Made by a program: the position numbers and the translations under genes. A DNA stretch of 64,000 nucleotides from Leptospira bandrabouensis (GTDB taxonomy: Bacteria > Spirochaetota > Leptospiria > Leptospirales > Leptospiraceae): assembly GCF_004770905.1 (NCBI RefSeq), contig NZ_RQHT01000014.1:1426001-1490000 (forward strand), written 5' to 3'. This document shows positions 20,190 through 28,730 of the stretch, in pieces (within the stretch, counting starts at the first letter, position 1; the number at the start of each line of letters is the position of its first letter). The notes below the pieces were generated by a model that had not been told where the DNA came from, did no database searches, and saw nothing but the letters and a program-made list of their open reading frames with translations.

Positions 20190-21211
20190 TATAGAAAACT
20201 TCCAAACGTTTGGAGGAGGGCAGGGACTCCGAAAATCTGGGAGTGGAGGGGCAGGCTATCCCCGTGGGTGAGGGCAGTGGAGGTGCGGTGGACATAGGGA
20301 ATTCGTTTTTTCTGAAAGAGGAGAGCCAACTTTTCTGATTCCTCAGGGGAAATCACAGAATCCGTCTGTCCGTGTAGGAGAGAGACAGGACCCTCCAAAG
20401 TTTCCAACTGGTAAAAAGGGGAAAGATTTTCCGGGAGATTTTCAGGAACAGTGTCTAGAACTCGTTTTGCCAATTGCATGCGGAAGTTTGCATCCGCTCC
20501 CACTTGGGAAAAAAATTCTTTCGCTTGGGAAGATGTTTTTTTCAAGAGGTCTTCCGACCGGGCATCAGTTCCTAACCTTTTTAGCCCATTGTCCAAAGCG
20601 GCTTCGTAATAAACAGATTCTAACTCTTCTGCCAGTTTTGGTTCAAAACGATGGAGCATATTAAAAAGAATCACATACACGGCATAAGGATCGATATGGT
20701 AATTTGAAAAAACAAAGGGAACCGTATCTAAAAAATTACAATAAGCACCAATCACCATCGATGATTTGATTTTGTTTCTTGTGTTGGATTTGGAAGCGGC
20801 AATGAGTCCCATTCCACCAGAAAAACTTGCTGATAAGTATCCTAAATCCTTTCCGTTGAACAATTGTTTTGCGGAGTGAATTTCCATCATTAAATCTTGA
20901 ATATTGGAAATAGTTTTTTCTTCGATCCTTAAGCCTTTCACTTCTGGAAGTTCAGGAAGGATCACACTATGATTGGAACTAGCAATGTTTTCTGCTAGTT
21001 CTATAATCCTAAGGTCATCGATACCCATAGCACTCATACCATGTTGGATATAAACACCTGGTAGCGAATTTGGATTTTTTCCTGTGGGATAAAAATGAAA
21101 TGCCCTTCTTCCCGTATCGGGAAGTCGCAGTTCCTTACGTTCTAAAGATTTTTTTTGTTTTAACCCGGCATAACTCAAAACGAGAGGAATTGCCAAAACA
21201 TAAGGTTTCAT
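20174..21211 (-). CDS. Alpha/beta-fold hydrolase
   Basis: The 345-residue protein has the alpha/beta hydrolase elements: an oxyanion HGMS motif near residue 58, a nucleophile elbow SASFSGG (Ser131), an Asp in LLHGQTDSVIS and the final His in LTHGDS. The N-terminus (VLAIPLVLSYAGL) could be a signal or anchor sequence but lacks a clear cleavage site. The substrate is unknown. It lies 6 bp after the CheX-like gene and overlaps the FapA gene. The lid region of roughly 120 residues between nucleophile and acid is longer than in minimal hydrolases. Confidence 0.78.
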   Translation of the reverse strand: MKPYVLAIPLVLSYAGLKQKKSLERKELRLPDTGRRAFHFYPTGKNPNSLPGVYIQHGMSAMGIDDLRIIELAENIASSNHSVILPELPEVKGLRIEEKTISNIQDLMMEIHSAKQLFNGKDLGYLSASFSGGMGLIAASKSNTRNKIKSSMVIGAYCNFLDTVPFVFSNYHIDPYAVYVILFNMLHRFEPKLAEELESVYYEAALDNGLKRLGTDARSEDLLKKTSSQAKEFFSQVGADANFRMQLAKRVLDTVPENLPENLSPFYQLETLEGPVSLLHGQTDSVISPEESEKLALLFQKKRIPYVHRTSTALTHGDSLPLHSQIFGVPALLQTFGSFLYWLNR

Positions 21212-21217
21212 TCAGAT

Positions 21218-21733
21218 TTAGTTTTTGGGAGTGGGGAATTTTTCCAACAATAAAATCAAATAAAGACGACCCATATATTCTTCTCCTCTTCTGTCTTTGA
21301 GATTGAAGATAAGAATGTATTGGCGAAAATGTTCTAGAGAGATGGGAACTAATTTATGGTTTAAATTCTCTGGTGGCAAAATGTCAATTTCGTAACGTCC
21401 CAGTCTCATTTCTGTGATCAATTTTCCAGCGATCTGGTTTGCAAATTCCATCATGATGGATGCAGAATGAGAACGCGATGTTGGATCAATCTGAAAGGCT
21501 TTGGCAATTTTTGGAAGGAGTTTTAGTTTTGTATAACCATCTAATGCTAAATATACTTTCCCATTGATATCACCAACAAATTCAACAAGTGTACAGTTTT
21601 CAAAACACAGCCCTTCGTTTTTGGAAGGACCATAGGCCTCACGTTCTGCATAGATTAGTAAGGTTTTTTGAAAATGTTCCGGCAATACTTGCGAAACCGT
21701 CAGAATGAATTTTTCATCAATGAGTGGATCCAT
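21218..21733 (-). CDS. CheX-like chemotaxis phosphatase-family protein
   Basis: The 171-residue protein has the CheC/CheX/FliY fold signature. The E-x2-N dephosphorylation motif appears as EFANQIAGKL (Glu96 and Asn99), after FVGDINGKVYLALDG. One such motif is seen, as in CheX. CheX-type proteins hydrolyse the phospho-aspartate of CheY or other response regulators. Its ATG immediately follows the TAA of the upstream gene (TAAATG), and the hydrolase follows after 6 bp. No response regulator is in the window, so the partner is unknown. Confidence 0.72.
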   Translation of the reverse strand: MDPLIDEKFILTVSQVLPEHFQKTLLIYAEREAYGPSKNEGLCFENCTLVEFVGDINGKVYLALDGYTKLKLLPKIAKAFQIDPTSRSHSASIMMEFANQIAGKLITEMRLGRYEIDILPPENLNHKLVPISLEHFRQYILIFNLKDRRGEEYMGRLYLILLLEKFPTPKN

Positions 21734-22864
21734 TTAAGCTGCGTGGTAAAGGATACTTTCTTCTAAAGATTTGTATGCAGCCTTAATCCAAATATCAAAT
21801 TTGATTCCAGGAATGGATTGGTTGGAATAACCAAGGGCTACTTCGGATGGATATCCAAGGCTATCGAGTTCTTCAATGAACTGTTTGAAAAAATCTGAAA
21901 AAATATCGAGTTTATCATTCGGAATCATTGCTGCATATAAGTCCTCTTCCAATTGATACAACCCTAAACCGATACTGGCATTTTGTTTTCCGAGTACGTT
22001 GAGTCCAATGGCAATTTCTGTTTGGAAGTTTGTATTGATGAATTTGAAAAGGATAAGTGTGACATTTTCCTTTGATTCAAATAGGGACTTAGCCATCGCA
22101 TAAAAATGTGATGTATTAAAAAGTTTGGAAACCGGATGTTTCATCACTTTGGCGTATTCTTTTTTGGCCATTATCTTTTCGGAAATGATGGTAGATTTTT
22201 CCCAGAAAAATTGGATTTCAGATTCATTCCATGTGTCTTTGGTGGAAAAACATAAAAAACCAAATAGATGTGCATTGATTGTTAATGGAACATATAACTT
22301 ACGTTTGCCTATCGAAATGGCAGGGAGTAGTTCTTTAATTCTACTTTCTTCGTATTCATTCCATTCCACTGCATTGTCATCTGTTTCGACTAACATTTCT
22401 GCTTTTTGCCAAAAACATTCCTTAAACTCTTTTCCGTCATAGTAAAAGTATTGGATGGAACTGAGTTTTTCATAAGAAAAAGGAAATGGAGATTCTTTTA
22501 CTGTTTCGCAGAATAAAAATCTTTCTTCGGCCTGGATCTCTTCACGGGCTAATAACACAGGATCTTTTTTCCAAAGGATTTCTTTTGTTTTTGGTTCGGC
22601 GTTGGAGGCTTTCGTTGGTAATGAAGTTTCCGTATCAAAAACAACATCTGTTTTTGGAATTTGTGTGAGTGATTCATTCGGATTCGAATGAGGTTCTGAA
22701 GTTTGGGAAGATTCTGGATTTTGGAAATCCAAACTGTACAAAAATAATGCGAGTAATAAACAGGAAACGGTAAGGAGAGTAAAACTCACCCAGGAAAAAT
22801 AGAATGTATATTGAAGGATGACTCCAATCATAAAAAAAATTGTAGGAATTGTATATCGTTTCAT
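21734..22864 (-). CDS. Membrane protein with GAF-like and degenerate GGDEF domains
   Basis: Two hydrophobic helices (residues 5-45) are followed by a polar linker, a GAF-like region (about 130-235) and a C-terminal domain of about 150 residues. The last domain follows the GGDEF layout: HPVSKLFNTSHF in place of the opening HPVTGLYNRRYF, YQLEEDLYAAMIPN where the GGDEF loop belongs, and a closing IKAAYKSLEESI helix. The GG(D/E)EF residues are missing, so cyclase activity is not expected; it may bind nucleotide or act as a scaffold. It is the first gene of the CheX-hydrolase-FapA operon and diverges from the methyltransferase gene. Confidence 0.6.
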   Translation of the reverse strand: MKRYTIPTIFFMIGVILQYTFYFSWVSFTLLTVSCLLLALFLYSLDFQNPESSQTSEPHSNPNESLTQIPKTDVVFDTETSLPTKASNAEPKTKEILWKKDPVLLAREEIQAEERFLFCETVKESPFPFSYEKLSSIQYFYYDGKEFKECFWQKAEMLVETDDNAVEWNEYEESRIKELLPAISIGKRKLYVPLTINAHLFGFLCFSTKDTWNESEIQFFWEKSTIISEKIMAKKEYAKVMKHPVSKLFNTSHFYAMAKSLFESKENVTLILFKFINTNFQTEIAIGLNVLGKQNASIGLGLYQLEEDLYAAMIPNDKLDIFSDFFKQFIEELDSLGYPSEVALGYSNQSIPGIKFDIWIKAAYKSLEESILYHAA

Positions 22865-22941
22865 GGTTTCTTAGCCGTTACTTACAATAACGGGTAAAAT
22901 GGGGATTCGCTGAACTGATTTTCCCTTTCCGCTAGGGGCAA

Positions 22942-23682
22942 ATGAAACTCTATTCCGAATTGGCCGAATACTATTTTACCATTGAAGAACCCAGTCGCAA
23001 GTTTTCGGAAGAAATCCTTTTCCTGCGAGATACATTTAAGCGACATAAAATACATACAGTTCTAGACATTGGGTGTGGGACGGGGGAACATATCAAAGAA
23101 CTCCAAGGAATGGGTTTTAAACCACTGGGTGTGGATGGTTCTCCAAGGATGTTGGAGATTGCTAAGGTCCGTTTTCCCCATTGTCAATTTGAATTGGGGA
23201 AAATGGAAGTATACGTCGCCAAACAACCTGTAGATGCAGTGATTTGTTTGTATGGAACCTTCAATTATCTTATCAACGATGATTTGGTTCAAAATTTCCT
23301 ACGTAATTGTTATAAAAACTTAAAACAAGCCGGGCTTTTGGTTTTAGAGATTTGGAATGCAGATCCTATTCACCGCATCAAACGAAAACCCATCACCACT
23401 GTGAGTAATGTGCGCCAAGGTGCCACTTCGATTCGTAGGAATCGGGGATTTCGATTAACAAGAGCAGACGATGTGGCCATAGTCGAAGTGAACTATGTAT
23501 ATAATTTGAATCAAAAAGATTTGAAAGACAAACATACGATGCGTGTCTTTCATTTTCCGCAAGTTCGAAATTTCTTAGACGATAATAAGTTTGATGTTCT
23601 CCATGTTTATAGCAACTACGACGGTGAAAAATATATAAAAACCGGCGCAAGGATGCTCATCGTCGCCAAAAAGAGGTCTTGA
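22942..23682 (+). CDS. Class I SAM-dependent methyltransferase
   Basis: The 246-residue protein has motif I VLDIGCGTGEHIKEL near residue 42, motif II in GVDGSPRMLEIAK and the motif IV-like region AVICLYGTFNYL. The last part resembles methyltransferases that act on small molecules, ending with FDVLHVYSNYDGEKY. The substrate cannot be read from the sequence. The start at ATG 22942 is 77 bp from the divergent membrane protein gene; that gap holds a small inverted repeat, CCGTTA/TAACGG (22875-22893). Confidence 0.85.
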   Translation: MKLYSELAEYYFTIEEPSRKFSEEILFLRDTFKRHKIHTVLDIGCGTGEHIKELQGMGFKPLGVDGSPRMLEIAKVRFPHCQFELGKMEVYVAKQPVDAVICLYGTFNYLINDDLVQNFLRNCYKNLKQAGLLVLEIWNADPIHRIKRKPITTVSNVRQGATSIRRNRGFRLTRADDVAIVEVNYVYNLNQKDLKDKHTMRVFHFPQVRNFLDDNKFDVLHVYSNYDGEKYIKTGARMLIVAKKRS

Positions 23683-23718
23683 CTTTCCATTTTTCGTACG
23701 GTATCCCAATCTATTGGG
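23679..23718 (+). promoter_or_regulatory. Candidate promoter and palindrome upstream of lpdA
   Basis: TTGACT (23679-23684) and TATCCC (23702-23707) are separated by 17 bp, a fair match to a sigma-70 promoter at the -35 but weak at the -10. CCCAATCTATTGGG (23705-23718) is a 6+6 palindrome that overlaps the -10 and the GGGAG ribosome-binding site of lpdA. It could be an operator or could hide the ribosome-binding site in RNA. Confidence 0.35.
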
Positions 23719-23725
23719 AGAACCT

Positions 23726-25153
23726 ATGTCTAGTCCAAACCATTTCCAAGTCATCGTTATTGGAGGAGGGCCCGGCGGTTATGTCGCTGCCATCCGTGCT
23801 GCACAATTAGGATTACAAACTTGTCTTGTGGAACGCGAAAAACTCGGCGGAGTGTGTTTGAACTGGGGTTGTATTCCCACCAAAGCCCTGTTAGAAAGTG
23901 CACATGTTTTGGAACATCTAAAACATGCTGCTAGTTTCGGTTTGTCCTGCGACAATATCAAAGCCGATTTTGATGCCGTGATCAAACGCTCTCGGTCTGT
24001 GGCAGACCAAATGGCCAAAGGTGTTGAGTTTCTCATGAAGAAAAACAAAATCACCGTGATCAGTGGAGAGGCCCGTTTCCAAAATTCCAAAACCATCCAA
24101 GTAAAGCCAAGTTCCGGTGAACCTTCCACCTATACTGCCGACTTTTATATTTTAGCGGTGGGTGCAAAAAACAAAGCTCTTCCTTTTTTACCCTTTGACG
24201 GCAAACGTGTGTTATCGGCAAGAGATGCCATGATCGAACCAAAAGTCATTCCTAACCTTGCCATCATTGGGGCGGGGGCCATTGGAGTGGAGTTTGCGGA
24301 TTTTTATGCCAGTATGGGTTCTAAGGTAACCATCATTGAATTCCAAGACCATCTCCTTCCCAATGAAGATTTAGAAATCTCTGGAATTTTAGAACGAAGT
24401 TTTAAAAAACGAGGTATTGAACAGTATTTGAGTTTTGGAGTAGAAACGGCTTCGGTTACGGATGCGGGAGTGGAGCTTACCATACAAGATCGTAAGTCCG
24501 CAAAAAAAGAAAAGTTGAACGTTGATAAGGTGATTGTTGGGGTGGGAATAACACCTAACACAGGAAATATTGGTTTAGATGAGATTGGAATCAAATTAAA
24601 AAATGGATTTGTGGATTTTGTTGGGAACTACCGTTCCACTGTGGATCATATTTATGCCATTGGGGATTGTATTGCCACACCGGCTCTCGCCCATGTAGCC
24701 AGTGCCGAAGGCATTCGTGCGGCAGAAGATATTTCTGTGCGAGTCGGTAACCCGCACCATCTACAAATCGCAAGACTCAACTATTCTTATATTCCTGGAT
24801 GTACGTACTGTCATCCGGAAGTGGCAAGCGTAGGCCTTACGGAAGAAAAAGCAAAGGCAATGGGATATGAAATCACCGTTGGTAAATTTCCATTCACTGC
24901 CAGTGGCCGTGCCCAAGCCCAAGGGGACACAACAGGAATGGTAAAAATTGTTTCTGATAAAAAACACGGGGAAATCTTAGGAGCCCATATCATTGGCAGT
25001 GGGGCCACCGAAATGATCGCAGAATTGACGCTAGGTGCTAATATGGAGATCACAGTTCGGGAACTTGCTAATACCATCCATGCCCATCCAACGTTATCGG
25101 AAGGAATTATGGAAAGTGCGGCGGCGGTGCTTGGTGAGGCGATTAATATTTAG
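23726..25153 (+). CDS. lpdA: Dihydrolipoyl dehydrogenase
   Basis: This is the flavoprotein E3 component of 2-oxo-acid dehydrogenase complexes, reoxidising dihydrolipoamide with NAD+. The 475-residue protein has the FAD motif GGGPGGYVAAIRAAQLG and the redox disulfide GGVCLNWGCIPTKAL. The NAD motif is IGAGAIGVEFADFY, and the C-terminal catalytic His-Glu is in HAHPTLSE. The ATG at 23726 follows GGGAG; a TTG at 23714 is rejected. The enzyme is complete and its last codon lies only 8 bp from the start of the accessory island. E1 and E2 genes are not in this window. Confidence 0.96.
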   Translation: MSSPNHFQVIVIGGGPGGYVAAIRAAQLGLQTCLVEREKLGGVCLNWGCIPTKALLESAHVLEHLKHAASFGLSCDNIKADFDAVIKRSRSVADQMAKGVEFLMKKNKITVISGEARFQNSKTIQVKPSSGEPSTYTADFYILAVGAKNKALPFLPFDGKRVLSARDAMIEPKVIPNLAIIGAGAIGVEFADFYASMGSKVTIIEFQDHLLPNEDLEISGILERSFKKRGIEQYLSFGVETASVTDAGVELTIQDRKSAKKEKLNVDKVIVGVGITPNTGNIGLDEIGIKLKNGFVDFVGNYRSTVDHIYAIGDCIATPALAHVASAEGIRAAEDISVRVGNPHHLQIARLNYSYIPGCTYCHPEVASVGLTEEKAKAMGYEITVGKFPFTASGRAQAQGDTTGMVKIVSDKKHGEILGAHIIGSGATEMIAELTLGANMEITVRELANTIHAHPTLSEGIMESAAAVLGEAINI

Positions 25154-25161
25154 TAGGTGGT

Positions 25162-26862
25162 ATGATCGGACTTGGAAACACTACCCAAAATGCTAGCATC
25201 TCTTTCTCGCAACGCGGTGATACCACTGTACAAGGTTCCTATTCCCTTGCAGGTGGTGTCCAACTTGCTGGTGACGTCACCACCAATGGGGCTGCTAATA
25301 TTGGCCTAAACTACAACCCTACAGGGGAAGGACCAAGACGGGATTGGAACTTCTCTCTCATGTATGATATGGCGGGTACTGGACTTTCTGGTAGCATTGG
25401 GTATACTGATCCTGGATCTAACTTAGGTCTTACTTCTACCTTCAACCAGGATGGAATGTCCACTTCCGCAGAGCTAACCGGTGTTGGTATCGCAACCAAT
25501 GGACCCAATGGATTCCAACTTGATGAAATCAACTTCGCCGAACAGAACATAAACGCCGCTCAAGATAGAACGCAAGATGACCAAAACCCAAAGGGTATAG
25601 GTAGTGAAGACTCCCCGCCAAATGAAAATGATTTCTTTGATGATATGACTAACGCTGGACAAGCTCTAGCGGGTTTACTTGCGGGGGGTGCCGCTGTCGT
25701 GACCGGACTGTTTGGTGGGTCACCTATACCAGCTGCAGGAGGTGCCGCTACACCAGCACCTAGTGCAAGTGAGACGGTTGTGTTGGAGAGAGATCGAAGA
25801 AGAGAAGAGGACGACAACAGCGATGTTGCGGATCATCAAGATCTTGATAGAAACAACGATACACCAGGTTCCGATTTAGCTAATTCTGACTCTATGGATC
25901 AGATGAATCCAAGTCTTGATAATGATTATGAAAATGGATCAGATTCGGAAAATCCCCGTTCTGCTCTTTTGGATCCTCCTACTTCGGTAGATAACGATAT
26001 TTCTACGGGCCAAGGCGCTTTCCAAGCTCCTGTCGAATCTACTCAGGTTACTATGGGTACAACTGATTCTTCAATACCAAGTCAGGAATTTTTGGACAAC
26101 GTTGAAGATATCACCAACACTCATGCTCCTAAAGTTTTAACCAATGATGATGGAAATCAGGCTTATTTTGCAGAAACCAAAGGTGATACAAAAAATGATG
26201 CCACGAATTCGGAAGGTTTTCAAGTAAACTCAAGAAATGAAGAGCCAGTTAAAAGAGACGCAGGAATTGAAGACAAAATCATCAAATTACAATCAGACTT
26301 TATAGAAAAATTAAATACTGCGAAAACATTAGGTGATGTTAAGTTCATCATGGATGCATTAGTAGGTGATATCAACAACTTACCACTTAAAGAAAGATTA
26401 CAGGCAATCTCAGTAATCAATGCGATGAATATAAATCTACCGCTAAATTCTTATTTCGGAAATAACGATTTAAAAGTAACAGTACCTGTATTCGATAAAC
26501 CATCAACTTACCAATTGAATGAAAGCTATGGGACCCAGGTTTTAAAGGAAAATCTTCCAGGTATTATCAAAACATCTGTAGATCAAATTCCAAAACCAGA
26601 TCCACAGAAAATTCTAAAACAGCTTGGGGAACTGGATAGTGGTTATGAAAAAGATAAAGAAACTTTAAAGGCAAAAGATGCTGAATATGAAAAACTAAAG
26701 ATACAACTTACAGGTTTAACAATAACAAAAGACGGTATAACTAAACCTTTAATACAAGTCAATTCTTCGGATACGACAATCCAAAAGGATATTGATCGTT
26801 TGAATCCATTAGAGTCTGAAAAAAAAATTACAGGGTCAAATATCAAACTCAGAGTCATTTGA
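25162..26862 (+). CDS. 5'-truncated repeat protein, core of the polymorphic-toxin-like locus
   Basis: The 566-residue frame begins abruptly with repeat-like sequence (ASISFSQRGDTTVQGSYS; GLSGSIGYTDPGSNLGLTS; VGIATNGPNGFQLDEINFA). From memory this matches the interior of large Leptospira proteins annotated as TIGR04388 family. There is no signal peptide, so the 5' part of a longer gene is probably missing. A Gly/Ala-rich hydrophobic stretch (168-200), an acidic Asp/Asn-rich linker (210-360) and a helical region (365-560) follow. An AGGTGG lies just before the ATG. At the 3' end, after an A9 run at 26819-26827, the protein stops. The sequence seems to continue one frame over in the next entry, so the two are probably one broken gene. 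Confidence 0.65.
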   Translation: MIGLGNTTQNASISFSQRGDTTVQGSYSLAGGVQLAGDVTTNGAANIGLNYNPTGEGPRRDWNFSLMYDMAGTGLSGSIGYTDPGSNLGLTSTFNQDGMSTSAELTGVGIATNGPNGFQLDEINFAEQNINAAQDRTQDDQNPKGIGSEDSPPNENDFFDDMTNAGQALAGLLAGGAAVVTGLFGGSPIPAAGGAATPAPSASETVVLERDRRREEDDNSDVADHQDLDRNNDTPGSDLANSDSMDQMNPSLDNDYENGSDSENPRSALLDPPTSVDNDISTGQGAFQAPVESTQVTMGTTDSSIPSQEFLDNVEDITNTHAPKVLTNDDGNQAYFAETKGDTKNDATNSEGFQVNSRNEEPVKRDAGIEDKIIKLQSDFIEKLNTAKTLGDVKFIMDALVGDINNLPLKERLQAISVINAMNINLPLNSYFGNNDLKVTVPVFDKPSTYQLNESYGTQVLKENLPGIIKTSVDQIPKPDPQKILKQLGELDSGYEKDKETLKAKDAEYEKLKIQLTGLTITKDGITKPLIQVNSSDTTIQKDIDRLNPLESEKKITGSNIKLRVI

Positions 26863-26935
26863 GTTAAAGAAATACGATTAAGTCTACAAACAAAAAGAAA
26901 GACTCGCAGTTGCTGCAAGTATAGCAACTGATCCA

Positions 26936-27976
26936 ATGATTAAGTCATTATTTTCCTCGGATATGAGGAAAAGTGCGTTGGAATTGGATGCTGTCACTAA
27001 AGAACATCAGCTGATGAAAGACAAGTTGCTTCATCAAGATCCATCTACGATTAGCAAAGAAGATAAAGATGCTTTCCATAAATTGACAGAAAGGATGAAT
27101 AATTTAGAAAAAGCATTTGATAACAGGTATGGTGATACACTTGATACTGTTATTGCTAATGGCGATGGAAACCTACAAAATGTTACAGCAGAACTAAAGG
27201 GTATTGTCGCTGATCCAAAACAACTGATTACCACAATCCCTGCCGTCTATTTGAACAAGGAACTCCCGATTACTATCAATCCAGCAACGGGTCAATTTGT
27301 GATTGGTACACCAAGAGATGCTGAGTATTTTAAAAACTTGGCGGCAACAGATGCTTACCAAAGTAAATCCTCAGTAGAAGCCTTTGCTACTGCGTTTGGA
27401 ATTGTGAGCGACACAAATTCTCCAAGTGATCCAGGATATATTAGAGACCGTTGGTGTGTAGCTTTTTCAAATTGGTCATTATTGAAGGGAAATTTGGGGG
27501 ATGCGGTTCCTGACTTTGATCAGTTTATAAAGGATTGTGTTAAAAATAATCTCATTAATAAAGTGGATATGACGGTGATGACAGAATCAGTTGTTAATTA
27601 TTATTCTCACGGATTAGGAAAATTTGAAAGAACTGAATTGACATTGGCGAAAAATGATACCAACGTAGATTTACGCATGGAAAGGGAAAGAGTATATCAA
27701 CAGCTAGGTGGTGAAATTCTAAAACATCATAATCCCCAGGTGATTACTCTAAGAGTAAAAGAAGATATAAACTCGAAAGGGCACACAATTAGCTTACATC
27801 GGAATCCACCGGATGTTAATGGAAAAATTACTTACACCGTTGTTGATACTGGCAATTCAAAAATGAATGGAAGTATTTTCGATCCCAATGATCCATTAAG
27901 TTCAAAATTGGGCAGCTATGGCACTACAAATGTGTATCGCGATTACCTTCCACGACGATTTGATTACATAGAATGA
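26936..27976 (+). CDS. C-terminal peptidase-like toxin domain, cassette 1 (frame-separated from its core gene)
   Basis: The frame continues the core protein: sequence before the ATG at 26936 reads as coding (KERLAVAASIATDP) back to an in-frame TAA at 26879. The 346 residues comprise a helical neck (1-100), a short linker, and from about 165 a domain with Cys174 (DRWCVAF), His283 (GHTISLHRN) and Asp304 (TYTVVDTGNS). The order Cys-His-Asp fits a papain/NlpC-like peptidase. The last 25 residues, after DPNDPL, differ wholly from cassette 2, so the end was probably replaced or lost. A lipoprotein gene starts 13 bp later. Toxin function is inferred from layout only. Confidence 0.6.
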   Translation: MIKSLFSSDMRKSALELDAVTKEHQLMKDKLLHQDPSTISKEDKDAFHKLTERMNNLEKAFDNRYGDTLDTVIANGDGNLQNVTAELKGIVADPKQLITTIPAVYLNKELPITINPATGQFVIGTPRDAEYFKNLAATDAYQSKSSVEAFATAFGIVSDTNSPSDPGYIRDRWCVAFSNWSLLKGNLGDAVPDFDQFIKDCVKNNLINKVDMTVMTESVVNYYSHGLGKFERTELTLAKNDTNVDLRMERERVYQQLGGEILKHHNPQVITLRVKEDINSKGHTISLHRNPPDVNGKITYTVVDTGNSKMNGSIFDPNDPLSSKLGSYGTTNVYRDYLPRRFDYIE

Positions 27977-27989
27977 AGTGAGAGTCGCG

Positions 27990-28715
27990 ATGAAGACAAT
28001 ACTAATTTTTAGTTTATTCTTGTTATCATGCCAAACAACTGCAATTAACCGCACTTCAAAGGAAGGCATGAAAGCTGACCTGATTTCACGAAAAATCAGA
28101 CTAACGCCAGATAAACAGAATGCTGACTTGGTTACTCTGGTAATTCACAAATCAAGCAATGTAAAGAATTTTTCAATAAGCGAGGTTTGCCTTAACTTTA
28201 AGATTAAATCACTTGGCATACACAACGAAGAATTTGATGATTTATTCTTTAGAAACATTCGTCAATGTGATTGGTCGAATTTAGAAGAAGTTGCTATTTC
28301 TAGTAAAAAAGTGGATTTAAAATTAATTTGTTCATTATTTAAAATATCGAACCAACGCCAGAAGAGCCTGCTTATTCAAAATCTTATTTTAGATCAAAGT
28401 CTGAATCATTGTAATTCCGCCGAAACAGGAATATCAAGTTTAGGATTGGATGACATTCAGTTTAATGGCGAATTTAATTTTTGTAATACGCTTAGAAATT
28501 TTTCAACCATTGACCTCTTAAGTATTTTAAAATCATCAGAAGGTAAAAAGGAACTCGCTTGCATATTAGATCTTCCAAATTTAAACTACTTGTCATTGCA
28601 AAATTGGAAAGGTGCAAGTATTTCAGATTTTCTTGATCTTGTAAAAAAATATGAGATCAAATACAAACGAAAACTACAAGCTGACGTTGAAGATCCCTTG
28701 GGTTATGAAAAATAA
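27990..28715 (+). CDS. Lipoprotein, candidate immunity protein 1
   Basis: The product begins with a short signal peptide ending in a lipobox (KTILIFSLFLLSC, Cys14). ATG 27990 is preferred over GTG 27978 because GAGAG lies about 6 bases upstream. The mature part, about 228 residues, has a loose leucine-rich pattern (KSLLIQNLILDQSL; LPNLNYLSLQNWKG) but no family is recognised. It directly follows toxin-like cassette 1. Its stop codon (28713-28715) is the only in-frame stop before cassette 2, so the two share a reading frame. Immunity is inferred from position and predicted periplasmic or outer-membrane location. Confidence 0.6.
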   Translation: MKTILIFSLFLLSCQTTAINRTSKEGMKADLISRKIRLTPDKQNADLVTLVIHKSSNVKNFSISEVCLNFKIKSLGIHNEEFDDLFFRNIRQCDWSNLEEVAISSKKVDLKLICSLFKISNQRQKSLLIQNLILDQSLNHCNSAETGISSLGLDDIQFNGEFNFCNTLRNFSTIDLLSILKSSEGKKELACILDLPNLNYLSLQNWKGASISDFLDLVKKYEIKYKRKLQADVEDPLGYEK

Positions 28716-28730
28716 AAATGTGCGACTTCC

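Noticed and set aside
26819..26827. Programmed ribosomal frameshift at the A9 run
   Set aside because: The alternative frame is itself stopped by TAA at 26879, so a single shift would not restore the protein.
27978..27989. GTG start for lipoprotein 1
   Set aside because: The ATG at 27990 has a better ribosome-binding site and gives a normal short signal peptide.
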